Source of the DNA: Xiphias gladius
Taxonomy: Eukaryota > Chordata > Actinopteri > Istiophoriformes > Xiphiidae
NCBI RefSeq assembly: GCF_016859285.1
Contig: NC_053420.1
Coordinates: 7,798,001-7,862,000, forward strand
Direction: 5' to 3'
DNA length: 64,000 nucleotides
A program made the position numbers and the translations under genes. This document shows, one piece after another, positions 12,115 to 24,515 of this stretch. The notes under the pieces are model-generated. The model did not search any database and had not been told where the DNA came from. It was given only the letters and a program-made list of their open reading frames with translations. How positions within the stretch are numbered: position 1 is the stretch's first letter; every line of letters begins with the position of its first letter.

Positions 12115-15100
12115 TTAGAACACAGAGGTCTTGCAAGTCGTCTCTTCACATTCATATGTAAGGATTGCAGTGTCCACGCTCAGTGTCATGTTAGGAGACA
12201 GCAAAGGGATGAAAGCATTAGAGTCCTTAGCCTCAGCCTGAGCTCTGGAACTCGAGACAGAGGGTTCCAATAAGATTTTGGGGAAGGGCGGCGAGTCCTT
12301 GACAGAGCTGTTGTCCTCCGTCTGGGAGCACACAAGTTCGCGGAAACACTCCCTGAACCTTGTGGAGAGCAGGCTGTAGATGACAGGATTGACCGCAGAG
12401 CTGAGGTAGAAGAGGACACCCGACAGGATGTGGACGTACTGATAAATATTGTGCATCAAGTCGGTCCACTGGCTGATGGAACTCCACAGGAGCCGCTCGA
12501 TGTGGAAGGGCGCCCAGCAGACTCCGAACACAGCCACCACAATTGCTAGAGGATCAGGCCAGAGAGAAAGCAGACTGCTTAAAAAGGTTTTATTCATTAC
12601 AGGTTCGACAGTTTTCTTTCTTATTGCTCCTCTTCCATGTTATTTATTACTTCAATGTATTTTTGATGACACTTTCCCCTTTACTAGGAAGCTGTTCAGA
12701 TGGAAAGAGAAGATGTAACATGCTAAAAAACATCACCCCAGATTAAATATTTGTTTTACTCCATTTATTTGACAGCTCTACTTACTAGTTACTTTTCAGA
12801 TTAAGATTTTAAAGAAAACAAAACAGGATGGGCTTATTGAATATTCTGCATAGTTAAATATTACACCAGTGGTTCCCAACCTTTTTGACTTGTGCACTCT
12901 TATAAAAAAGCAGTTTTTGGTTGAAAGATTGCTCAATAACCTTCTAAATTTAAATAACTGTTATTGGTCCAAAGAGGTCAAATTATTCGTTATTTTACCA
13001 AAAAAGCAAAGATTAGAGAATCATTTTTAAAAAAATGTGTACAGACTTGTGGAGCAGAACTTCTGCTTTTTCTTCTGTCCCACCCCATTCGCCCCGTAGC
13101 TTAGGAAACCACTAAGATAAACTATCTAACTGTATATAGAGTAGTACTGATGATGTTTTTAAAAGAAAATAAATCAAAAAAATCTTGGAAGATGGAAATT
13201 CAGTGTGCCATTACCATTACTCCCATTACTCGGCAAATGTTGCATATTGTCACAGTCCGCTATCTGCAAAAGACAAACCCACAATATATGCCCCCAAAAT
13301 CCCCAAATATAATTTAAAAGCCTGTGTCGAATAAAATTTGGAAGATTTCGTAATGTACACTTACTTAGACAGGATAAAAGGTGGGATAATATTATCCCAT
13401 CAAATTTCTGTCATATGGCATGAAAGGTAGTTCTGAACACAAAGTCACGCTTATGTAAGAAGTGTAGGTGTAGAAAAAAAACTTGAGTATTTTCTTGTCA
13501 TTTCATTCATAACCATTTGTAAATGTGTCCCTCTGAGCAGCAGATGATGGCTGACAACGTTTGGTGGTTGGAGCACTCTCACATCCCTCTCCTGGTGATC
13601 CATGAATAATGGTCGCACTGATGGAGGTTCAACAGATGCAGGCCGTTTACGACGGTGGACATACGTACGGCATCCAACTAACCGACATGGCTTTCTTTCG
13701 GAAGCTTGGTGGCAATCCCCGCGCTGACAAGATATCAATGATTTGAGAGCGGCAAACATCTGATGCTTAGTTTCTCTTTTCCCAACGACAGAGTTTGTGA
13801 TATTTTTCTGTCAAAACCCTTAACACAGTTGTTGTTTTTTTTTCACTTTTTCCCCCTTAAGTAGTGCTGGACGTTTGGATAAATCGTCTTATTCCACAAT
13901 GTTTTCGACAGTATCACATTTATATTCTGTATCATCTTGTTCCAGCTCTTTGTTGAAGCTATATGATGTTTACACTTAGTGAAATATTCAGACCCGTGAG
14001 TCCATGTTTTTTTTTTTATGGCTGCACCATAAATGCACCAGACATCAATAATGAATATTCTAGATATCTTTTGCATAATTTTATACACATTTCAGCCTGA
14101 TATGTTTCATATGTTTGATCTGTGAGTGTGAATAATGTTTGGCTGCATGAGTTTATACTAACTGAACCAAATCTTCAAATCTTGAAGCTGCTATAATCAA
14201 TATTTGTATATTAACAATGGGTCAGGTGACTACATGTACTGTACGTGTACCTCACTAGTAGCGAAAAACCTCCAGAGAATTATCACCCAACCCTGCAGTT
14301 TCCCACAGCTCCGTGGATTGTTTTTTAGTCATTTCAGCGTATTGTTTTGGTTTTAACAGCCCACTTAACTACTTTTGTTCACTCTAACCCCTCTCATGAG
14401 AGTTATTTCTAGGCACAGTTGGTGGCTGTGTTCAGCCAAAAAAACCTTTAAAACTCCAGTGTGCACTACCAGTCCAGCACCAAAGCGGCAGACAGACAGT
14501 CAGTGATTATCTGGCGGAGACAGTGAAGCATTTAGCGTCTAAAAGGGCCAATGTTTTCCTCAGTGGAGCTAGTGGAGAGAAGACTAGAGCTAGTAGAAGA
14601 AAGAATGTACTGGACTTACATTCATCACAAAATGGCACCAAATGAATGCTCATGTTTCCCCTGTGTCTGGTGGGAATTAGTAAATAAGCAACTGTTTGCC
14701 AACACAGTCACCACATCAACTTTATAAGCTGACATTAAGTCAGTGGCCGAGTCGAGTGGCCAAAAAATCCATAATGCAGGTTGAAGTGTTTCTCTATAAC
14801 ATAACACTATATTGCATTTATTGTACAGTGTATTCTGAGCATCTTTCGCACAGAAAATTCCTTACCAGTTATTTCATACCTAATATGCGTGACTAAATAA
14901 TTATTAGGAATACCGCTGAGGTAAACCGTGAAATGTGCCTGAAAGCTCCAGAAAAGAAAACAATCACGCAAGCAGTCCTTTATCGGTCGAAATCATCAGT
15001 TATGAATTCAAAACCTCCAAATCTGAAGCTTGGTCAGGACCGTTCAGTATGAGTGTATTTTGATCAGATTAGATCATCAATGGCATCTCCCTGGCAATAT

Positions 15101-16585
15101 AAGCAAACAACCCTAGAATTTAATCGTTATTTTGTTAAATTCTCACTGTTTCGAGAAAAAAAAAACCTGGCCTCACCTTATTCATGCAGATCTCTGCCAG
15201 CCTCCAACAAGTGAGATGAGCACAGACGAAAACGTGAATAGAGAAACATCTCACCTGAAAGTACCAGGATTGCTCTAACCTTGGAAGATAATACTGTGTT
15301 CATGTTGGGTTCCGTCAACTTAAAGTAAGAAGCTGATTGTTTCGAATGAACCCTGTCGTACAAACAAAAAAATGATTTACAAAAAGTGGCGGGATGGACT
15401 GTATACTGTAAGAACTGTACTACCATTGTAGATGATAAGTCATTAAGCCCCAAAGCTTAGAGGAAGTAATGAAGTAACAGGATCCCCTTCAGAATACAAA
15501 TGATCCGTACAAAGCATTGACAATCCCCTGTCAGTATATTCTTTGTGTTTTGCTCCGGTTTTGTCTTTTGGAACATGTCTTGGCATGGATTGCGCAGATT
15601 AAAGGGGATCTGGTTTTAAATGATAGCAGCCTGTCATTTTTCTGAAGAAAGGAAAAAAAAAAAAAAACTCACAGAGCATCTTGATGACCTGCTTCCTGCG
15701 CCTGTCCTCCACGCTGATCTTCCTCCGAACGCTGCTGCTACAGTTCTTTCCCAGGCTCCCGCTGGAATGGTGTCTTTCCCTGCCCAAATGAAGCCCCATC
15801 ACCAGGTACAGCATGCTAATCACCATCATGGGTACAAAATAGAAGCACACAGTGGTGATCTGCATTACCAAGTTATAGATCCACAGGGGCTTCAGCACCG
15901 TGCATGTGGCCGACTCCTCCATTCTCTCTGGCAGGTAGAAGATGCCATGCAGCGAGGTGTTGGGGATGGCACAGATCATCGACACCACCCACACGATGGT
16001 GATGACCTGCTTGGCGTGCTGATTAGTCGACAGGTATCGTGTTTTGAGCGGATGCACCACGGCGATGTACCTCTCCACGCTCAGAGCTGTCACGTTGAGG
16101 ATTGAGGCGAAGCAGACTGTCTCAAAGAGGAAGGTCTTGAAGTAGCAGCCCCCCTCGCCGAAGGGGAACGGGTAGTTCTGCCACAGTTCGTAAATCTCCA
16201 GGGGCATCCCGAACAAAAGCACGAGGAGGTCCGACGCGGCCAGGCTCACCAGGTAGAGGTTGGTGGGGTTACGCATCTTCTTGTGTTTTGCTATCACGGC
16301 GCATGTGAGCAGATTTCCAGACAAGCCAGTGAGGAAGATGAGGAGGTAAACACTGGTCACTGGGAGGAAGAAGGGAGATTGTTTCGGACCCAGGATTTCA
16401 AAGAGGTTGACCTCAGTGAATTGGTCGTTGCTGTAATTCCCAGTGCCGTTTAGCGGAACACTGGTATTGTGGAACGGTCTGGATACGTTTGAAGAGGAGC
16501 CCTGCATAGACAGCTCCATTTCAGAGAGGAAAGCTGGAGAAAAACCAGGAGATGTCAACACATCCTGTGCCATATCTGGGTTCAT
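12115..16585 (-). CDS. nmur: Neuromedin-U receptor (NMUR1/NMUR3 type), class A GPCR, two coding exons
   Basis: Coding exon 1 is 16585-15673 (304 codons plus one base) and exon 2 is 12545-12115; joined they give about 447 residues. It is a rhodopsin-class receptor for neuromedin U / S peptides at the plasma membrane. The N-terminus has several N-glycosylation sequons (NVS, NTS, NGT, NYS). TM2-TM3 carry LVSLAASDLLVLLFGMPLE and GEGGCYFKTFLFETVCFAS. The DRY motif is ERY in LNVTALSVERYIAVVHPL, as in NMUR1. TM6 has FGVCWAPFH and TM7 NPVIY. QWTD and RFRE-type segments also favour NMUR1 over NMUR2. The intron falls in the KML stretch before TM6, with donor CTCT|GTGAGT and acceptor CTCTAG. A strong acceptor at 16,603, just before the ATG, shows that a 5' UTR exon exists upstream. 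The lactbl1/alpl neighbourhood suggests NMUR3 rather than NMUR1, but phylogeny would have to decide. Confidence 0.93.
12546..15672. other. nmur intron with repeats
   Basis: About 12,869-13,112 is a short element starting AGTGGTTCCCAACC and ending GGAAACCACT, a hAT-like MITE signature. About 14,400-14,740 is a dispersed repeat whose blocks (GCATTTAGC, CCAAATGAATGCT, GCAACTG-TTGCCAACA) recur near 24.9-25.2 kb. A 102-codon minus-strand ORF at 13,451-13,759 has no recognised family. Confidence 0.55.
12869..13112. repeat. Probable hAT-type MITE
   Basis: The left end is AGTGGTTCCCAACC and the right end TAGGAAACCACT, which are imperfect inverted repeats of about 10 bases typical of short non-autonomous hAT elements. 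It is about 240 bases long with no ORF. Confidence 0.45.
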
Positions 16586-16602
16586 TCAACACCGGGGACC
16601 TG

Positions 16603-18174
16603 CTATAGACAGAAAAAAAGACGCATGAACTGAAAAGTGCTGCCTTTGATTAACGACCCCGGGATGATGCCTATTGGGGGTCAAACTTCAGTTTAGCATT
16701 TCTTGTTGTTTCATAAATCCCTTTCCAATTAAAAGTATGTGATTCATACATTCCCAGAATTAAAATGGAGGATCATTTTAACCAAACTAGTATGACTAGG
16801 GCTGCAATTTAAGATTAAGATGATCTGATGATTATTTTCTTGATTAATTAATAAATTGTTTTGCCTATAAAATGTCAAAAAGAAAGGAAAAATTCAAATT
16901 CGTTGTTTTATCCGACCACCAAAAGTGTTCAGTTTAAAATCCTAAATGATTAAAAAAGCAGCAAATCTGAGAAGCTGAAAAAAAAGAGAATGTTTGGCCT
17001 TTTTTTTTTTGACTGAAATGATTATCAAAATAGTTTCTGATTAATGTCATGTGCATCTGCTAATCCATTAATCGACTAATTGTTTCCACTCCATAGTCCC
17101 ACTTAGGAGTTTGGCATCCCAACCGTTTAAAACAACAATTGATGCTTCATTTTTCATAGCAAAATTAATCTTATAACGTCAGGACCACCTGGTGCAGAAG
17201 GCATTAATCCTGATAATCAAAACACACTCTGAATGTGTTTACCATGCAGAGCACACACGGATTTATTTATCCCAAAGTTGCATAAAGGAAAATTATTTCC
17301 ACTTGTACGTTTTGGAACATAAGCTACATAGACCGTGAGCTCAAGTAAGCAGTTATGCACAGCTCACAGCCTATAATGAGACTATAAACTGCAGCAATGA
17401 CGGAAACCTGATTTTCACCAAATTGTCATTTTCTCTCCAGGACATCAGTGACTCCTGGATGTCAAAAGACATTTTCTGTCGATCATGGATGGTGAGGAAA
17501 CAATTTAGTGGGAGGAAAAACAAGAAAACAAACCAAAAAAAAAAACAAACAAATAATAATAATAAAAAAAAAAACCCAAATTGGTCTCGCATCGATGCGG
17601 CCGATTCGTCATGTGGGTGGAGGAATATTGCTCTCACCGCCGCACTAATATGGCTCCAGTCACTGTCATCAACTGGTGCCTGCTGTGGATAATTGGCATG
17701 ACACACACCGCACCGAAGGATGCTAAGGACTTCCTCCACAAGGTTAATTATGTCGCCGCGTCTCACGCATCACCCCGAAGATCACAGGTTACAAGTGACA
17801 AGTCCGGTATGAGCTGCGTTGCTGGACGTTACCTTAAAAGACACTATAATGTTCCTCTAATGTTAGAACCTGCCTGCGAGGTGACAGTGACATTAGACGG
17901 CAGTTAGATTGGTAACTTTAAAAAAAACTGCATGTAAAATGTTTAATATTACTTTATTATTATTATTATTAGGGAATCGAGGTTAAACATCAAACACCAG
18001 TTGTGCTTTTTGAAATACTTCAGTCAAAAAGCAAATAAAAATGTAAATACAACGACAATATGAAGGATATTTTAAACTTGTCAGAGGCCTATAAGTTATT
18101 TTTCAAAAAAAAAAAAATTACAATGATTTGATCAATTCCTCTTTTATCTATTTACAATAGGATTCAATCCTCAC
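16603..18174. other. Probable first intron of nmur
   Basis: On the minus strand it runs from the donor AAG|GTGAGG at 18,174 to the acceptor CTATAG at 16,603. About 16,798-17,092 is a common fish repeat beginning AGGGCTGCAATTTAAG with GATTAATTAAT blocks. A purine-rich A tract lies at 17,518-17,578. A plus-strand ORF with a signal-peptide-like start (17,650-17,907) is discussed as a finding. Confidence 0.5.
16798..17092 (+). repeat. Dispersed 'AGGGCTGCAA' fish repeat
   Basis: Begins AGGGCTGCAATTTAAG, contains TATAAAATGTCAAAAAG and ends with ATCGACTAATTGTTTC. The same family appears, more diverged, from about 48,310. Non-coding. Confidence 0.6.
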
Positions 18175-18480
18175 CTTAACGCTGCTGCTCTGCGCGCCGC
18201 TTCCCAAAACGCGCTCCCCGTGCGGTCATGCCTGGAGAGGCGGTGACACACAGCGCAAAGCGGGCAAAAATAGAGAAACGTGAGTAAAGACGGCGAGAGT
18301 TGGTGGAGGCGTGTCGGGTCGAGGCAGAGACCGACGGGAGGACCGTGACTGCGCTGCGGCCACGTCCCATTCAGGCAGGGATTAAACTGCTGAGACTTAG
18401 AGAAGAGGGGGAGAGAGAGGCAGGGAGAGAGAGGGAGAGAGAGGGAGAGAGAGGGGGGGGGGCTCATGAGAACACGTATT
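18175..18480 (-). promoter_or_regulatory. Candidate nmur promoter and non-coding first exon
   Basis: A locally GC- and CpG-rich block in an AT-rich region ends, on the minus strand, in a good donor (GTTAAG|GTGAGG). The only strong receiving acceptor downstream is at 16,603, 17 bases before the nmur ATG. The layout fits a 5' UTR exon plus promoter. The left part of the block includes a purine repeat at 18,409-18,460. There is no transcript evidence. Confidence 0.45.
18409..18460 (+). repeat. GGGAGAGA-type purine repeat
   Basis: Tandem GAGAGAGGGA units ending in a run of G. This is a simple repeat that could form triplex or slipped structures. Confidence 0.85.
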
Positions 18481-21400
18481 TTTCCTAATTTGTCTGGGAG
18501 GGCATAAGCTTTCATTCACAAAACAAACAAAACAAAACAAAAAACAAAAAAAGAAATAAGTGAATGAAGAATACATTAATCACATTACAGACGTGAAATG
18601 CTGCAGCTAATTCAAGTGTAATTAGATTTCGCCACAGGAATACTAAAACACTGTAGGTGTTTTGTTTTTGTTTTTCTGTTCTTTGTTACGTCTTGATAAA
18701 ATATTGTTATGTGGGAAACATTAGGGGCTGTACAGAAATGATTAAGGGGTGATGGGAAGTCGGTGGGGGGGGGGTAATGTGTTTTAATTTTTCTGGAAGA
18801 AAGGTTGTCTATATTTTTTTGGGGGGGGGGCAGAATTACTGCCAGGTCAGACAGGTTTTGCTTGCTGTAATCCTTCCTCCTGTCTAAAATGTCCCCTCCG
18901 TGGGTACGACCTCCTACCTCTGGGGCACAAATCCATAGTCGTTCTGTACGAAGATACATTCCCAGGTTTACCTGAAGTTAATAAGAGGCTTCAACGGTCT
19001 GCGTTTGCAGTCTTTTAGTATATGTGGTATATGTGCTACTGCCCCTGCACCGCAGTAGGCGGCAAGAAAACGAGGGGGGGAAAAAACGCACACAGGGAAC
19101 TGCGAGTGAGGATTTTGTTTTTTTCCGTCACTCACGCTGGAAACACATTAGGAAGGGATCTCTGAATGGCCAGCATGAAAAGAAGGGAGTTGCTTTAAAG
19201 AAAGCAAAACCGGTTTCAATGCTCATATGGGCACATGACTGTTGGCTTAAGAAAGGAGTTGAAAAATGGTGAGCCTCTCCTTTAAATTAGCACAAGCCTG
19301 TGGACACACCTGCTTTGCCAAAACCGGCGATCCAGCCTTGCCCGAGCGCCCTCCAGACGTGACCTTGGCTCCCCTCAGGATCTCCAGGGACTCCCCCTGG
19401 GACCGGACTCTCCCCGCTCTCACTGCAGTTCGTGGACTCCCGCGTTTCATGAAGGCTGCTGGGAAGAGTTCTGCGGAGAGTGAGCCCTGTGTGTCCTCTG
19501 GTAGGAGTGATTGGACGTACACAAGACATATTCCAGGGTTGCATTTGAATATTAAACTGGCTGTATCAAAATGTCATACTACAGTGGCCTCCATCCAATG
19601 CAGGCTGCAAAATGCCGTAAGCCTCGTAGTATCTAGTTTGCAAAGTCATTGGGAGAGGAAGACAGGCTTATTTGTAACATAGCTGCAATTGAACCAAATA
19701 ACCACGATTAAACCTGATATCCATAATGCTCTATAAACAATAAATTCTTAATAAACCCATCTGTCGGCTGGAGTACTGTACTCCAGCCAACAAATGTCAT
19801 GATCCATTTTACGTTCTACTGTTGCACAGCATCTGTAGATCCTGTGAGACGGCATCTGGCTTTTCAGCAAATGCCCCAAAACTTGAACACAACAGACCGA
19901 CGTTGGTTTTCTGTTTCAAACCAATTCAGTGTCAATATTGGGGGTTTTTTTTTTGTTTTTGTTTCTTTTTGTTTTGATTCTATAACCTTGATCACATTTA
20001 TCATTGTAACCATGACGACGAAGATCCTCTAGGCTTAACAAAGCACTCATTTTAACCGAGATCTTCCCCTAAACCTAAATAAACCTTTTGCATAGCATTG
20101 TCACGACGTGAAAAGGTTATTTATTTTCCAACAGTGATTTGTAACAGTTCATCTGTGGCCCATCTCCTGCCACCGTAGGGGGGCTAATTCAGGAAACGCT
20201 CGTATGGGTCATATCAGAGGGTGCGGACAAACAACCTATATAGGCTTTAGATTGGAGGACTCGGTGGAAAAATAGCCAACGCGCCGGAAGAGACAAATTC
20301 CATACAGTGTTTATATTTTCATACCCTAAAATCGACCATAAGAACAGTAGTATGGAACAGCCTGCACTAATCTGCAATGAATTCCTTTTTGGAAGCAGAA
20401 ACAAATTGTGAACACACCCTTGACATATCATCACTTTTCAAGTTGATACGATGAACTTGTCAGCAAACAGTTGCCTAATTACACACCCAGCAGTAACGGA
20501 GCAACATTGTGCTGACGCCTTTCCTGCCAGCCACAGAGATGTTTGATTGTACCTGCTTTTTGGAAAACGTTTTTTTTTTTTTCAAGAGATTCAATTTGTA
20601 GTTTCACTTTCCCGAGTTTGTTCACGGCAAAAATCAGTACAGTTTCCTTATAGCATCTATCTTTTGTTTAACTGGGTAAATCTGTAGGAAAAAGCAGTTT
20701 TCCAAAGCTGATCTATGTGAGAACTGAAGAGAAATTAAATATGCCATCAGCGAAGAACCTCCACAACCCATATTCACAGAGTAACACTCTGTCTGGCTGA
20801 AAATTCATTGACAATGAGCCATTAACTGATACAGCCTTCGATTTTTTGTCCTCTTTTTGACAGCAAAAGTTACATGCACAAGTACTATCAATTCAGAAGC
20901 TTGCATTTAAACTGTCGTTACCTTGGTTTGGAATCAAATTTAACCGCCACCCCCCCCTTGAAAACATAACGTGCACTAGTCTGCTCTTTCAACATTTTGG
21001 TGTCCATTTTAAAAAAGATTTAAACTGCTGCATTTCTGTGTGTATAATTGTTCAGACTGCATCAATGAAGAGCGAATGACCCACTTACTTCAAATCATTT
21101 CTCCTTAAAGACTATTTTTTTAAGCTGTACACCAAAAGTTGTGATTCTTATTAGTATTCAGCACTGGTATGGCTTCCCCCATTTTGCATGATGAGTACAT
21201 CACGCCTTTCTTATTAAAGTCTGTTTTCTCAAAGTACAAGCCAGAAAAACGCTTGTCTATGCCTTTTTTTTAAATCCGTACCTCCGCATGCTTTTTTATT
21301 AATTCCTTTAGTCATTGTCAGATACTCCCTCAAAGATATTTGTCTTGGTTTGTATTTAATGTGGCTCTAAATTGTTTATTCCCCCTTTTATAGTATTGGA

Positions 21401-22865
21401 GACCTACTTAATAGAGAGGAAGATTTCTGCAGCCTGGATTTCTGCCAATTGTTGTATAATCCGTGAAATCCCGAAATATAAATAACATAAAACACCAAAA
21501 TATATGTAAAGTATATATACAGTGTTTGGCAGATGCTCCTCTCCACATCCACGTACAGTCCTGTTCAGAATTCATCAAATCACATGATAATTGACATTTG
21601 GTAGCGATCAGATAACCCCATTTATCTGCTGCCCATACGTGTAGAAACTGCTGCGGGGACTCAAGTTGTGTGCTGACATAGCAAGTTTGAAGTCATTCCC
21701 TAGAATAGGTTACTATTTAAACAGCGCACAAGTCTGAAGAGCATTACTTTCCTGACCATAAAAATGCGAGAGAAAGTGCTACGTGCGAGTTGGTGTGGAA
21801 TACAGGGGGCTCTGCATACTGCCGCTGGGTGTATTGACACACAGGAAGCTGTGGAAGGGAGCACAGACGAGGGGTCAACATGGGAGTGTCTGAGCAGGTG
21901 TCCGATGCGTTCGTCAGCAAAGTAAGACCAGATTATTACCAACCATTCAATGCGGGCAGCCCGTGGCCTCAGACACCGACCACTACCGAAACAAGCTTTA
22001 AAAAACACTGGCACATTATCAGCTTTTATATTGATGCGGTAAACTTAGAAAACAGCTTCCTATTTACAGATCCAGTTGATGGGGATCAACATTATCATGC
22101 ATCTGGAGAGTTTCTGTCCACCTGGTTTACTCTGGTCTCTACCAACCCCTGAGGGAAATACCTGGCTCTAAAAGCTCCACTCTGCTGAGCAGGTAGCGTA
22201 CGTGCAGTGGGTTTTTGGCTGAAAATGACGGTATGACGTCGGTGAGAATGAACCAAAATAGCAAATATAAGATCAAAACAATGAGCTGGATGAATCTGTA
22301 AAGCTCCATTGCTGAGGTGAACTGCAAAATCCGGTTATAATTCTCTGTTGGTTCATCACTGCAAACTACACCTCTCACACACAGCAGTCCTGTGATCCAT
22401 TGCTAGAATAAAACTATTGATTGTAGCTGTTTTACGGTTGGTCCTGCTCTACAACCTGATCTCGAGGCCTTGTCTTGTCTAGTTTAAAGATGTTCATTAT
22501 TTAAGTTCTATGCTTTTTATGCTGTTATGCTGCATGTTTTTTAAATTAATGTGTTTTCAAATGACCATGCAGCAAACCCGGTGCCATGTGATACTTTTGC
22601 GCAAGAACACTGGACACACTGCAGAAAAAGGGGAAACGGGAGGTCAAAAGACAACGCTGCGGTGACAAAGATTGTTTGATATTTTTCCGCCCTTTGTTGT
22701 GGATTTCGGCTCATCTCACCCATAATCTAAACACTTTTAAATTTTATTAAAAGTTTGATGAGATAAAACCGGAGCTAGTGTCACTGTGTTATTGTAGTTC
22801 AGCTCTGTTCATGTCTGCATCCGAATGCCGAGCTGCCCTTCTGGAGGTTCTTATCTAAAACTCAT

Positions 22866-22906
22866 CAGTGATGATGATGATGTTGATGGTGGTGGTGTTG
22901 GTGTTG
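22866..22906 (+). repeat. GATGGT-type trinucleotide repeat
   Basis: Imperfect GAT, GGT and GTT triplets in tandem (GATGATGATGATGTTGATGG and onward). Simple repeat. Confidence 0.8.
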
Positions 22907-23129
22907 TCTAGTGCTTTGCTCATGGTGGAACTGTTGGGGTTCTCTCTATAATACTGTAAGGTCTTGACCTTACTCCATGATTGGACATTATATAAATAAA
23001 ATGAATCGAATTGAATTGAAAAAGGGGCCCGGCTGCTCATTTTTTGCATTTAAAAAAAAAAATGCATCTTGGTCAAACTCTGCAGGTGTTAAAGGTAGAT
23101 TTGGTTTCCCCTTCCTCACGTGTCTGTCT

Positions 23130-23660
23130 GTCCTCAGGTTGTTTGCTCTCCCTGTCTGTGTGTGTGCTGGTCTTTGTGTTGTCTCCCTTTAAGGAGCTGG
23201 GCGTGGCTGCCGGGGTCCCTCTCCCGCCAACTCACCTGCACAGCCGCTTCCAATCCATTCATTAACTCCCTCAGCTACTGCCGTATATACACCCAGCTCA
23301 ACTCTCCAATCTTCGCCAGATCGTTCAGCCGTGTCTGTGGTGCGGCTGCTAAGGCCAACTTCAATATCTCGCTCCTTGTGTGGTTTTTCTCGTGACCTTC
23401 TCCAACTTCTAGTTTCCATGTGCTCAGGTACAAAACCTCCAGCCTGCTCCCGTTTCCGGTCGCACTCACCTCCTTCCTTGTTGCCAGTCATCTTCAGAAC
23501 CATTGCACCTGCTCCTGCCCAGTTCTTGTATCCGGTTCATCGTCGATACCTGTCTTTCGTGTGGGCTACGGCCAAGACTCCCTCCCCTGATCAGCTAACC
23601 CTGCTCTGCTCGACAATCTCTGCGAATCCCCACTCGTATTCCCCGCTCGGTGATGCAGAG
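23130..23660 (+). repeat. Probable degraded LTR-type retroelement fragment
   Basis: A pyrimidine-rich, moderately GC-rich stretch with CGCCAGATCGTTCAGCCGTG and CACCTGCTCCTGCCCAGTTC. In my experience such composition and words mark LTR-like repeats in fish. The 194-codon ORF across it (23,331-23,915) is rich in S, T and P, resembles no protein family, and is probably spurious. No paired LTR was found within the window. Confidence 0.35.
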
Positions 23661-24515
23661 GGGGATACAGAGGATGAACCTTCATCAACAAGCCACAGTT
23701 ATCACATTTTTTTTTATCTGACAACTACAAGTGGTCATCAAGAATTACACAAGACTCTCGAGCTTACTACCACCAAGTACAATCCATTAAAGCTGAGTTT
23801 TCGTCCCACTGTTGTTTTGTATATCGACTGCTGCTGGGTAAATGCTAATCACACAGGAAGAGGGACTATAACATTTATAACTGGAACAGCTGTACATGAA
23901 CAATTACAGCATTAATACCTATTCAATGCAACCTTGAAAAAAATGAAAACAATAAATAAATAAAATAAAAGTAGAATAAATAATCATTGCAAGACAAGAG
24001 GAAGAGATAGTCACTGCTAGTGTTGTGTTTACCTGAAAAGTAGCGCTCTAAAAAGAAACATCACTAAAAGAAACAAAAAATACATCAGTCTTTGCTGGAC
24101 ACTGCATTTAATTTCAACTAAATGCCAACTGGATCGATGCTTTTCAGCATCATAAAAGATAAAGGAAAATAGGAAGGGAAAAGAAAACTGTTCTTTGCTT
24201 ACAGACTAACCACCATTGTACTAAAGTGTCCCACATCGTCTTTTTTTCAGTTGTCTCAAAGCTCAAGTTCCAGCTCACACACAGGACTGCGGTGGCTGAA
24301 CAGGCAGGTCTTCTTCCAGCTATAAAGACACAGACGTTGTCCTTGGCGCCTGAAGTTGCCAACAGAGGGCACAGTAAGTTCAGGTTACTGCGACTGACTG
24401 TACTCACCTCCTGTAGATTAAACATATCAATGGAAAGCCTGATAAGTGTAGGTGAAATGTTCCCTGGACCCTGACATCCATTTAAAGAAAAAAGAAAAAA
24501 ACCACTGTATTGGAC

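Noticed and set aside
12449-12746. Plus-strand ORFs of 67-89 codons
   Set aside because: They overlap the receptor's second coding exon in antisense and run into intron sequence.
15620-16105. 161-codon plus-strand ORF
   Set aside because: It is the antisense shadow of the neuromedin-U receptor exon; its His-rich composition follows from the opposite frame.
23331-23915. 194-codon plus-strand ORF
   Set aside because: No recognisable domain, biased S/T/P/L composition, and overlap with a probable retroelement-derived stretch; length alone is not enough.
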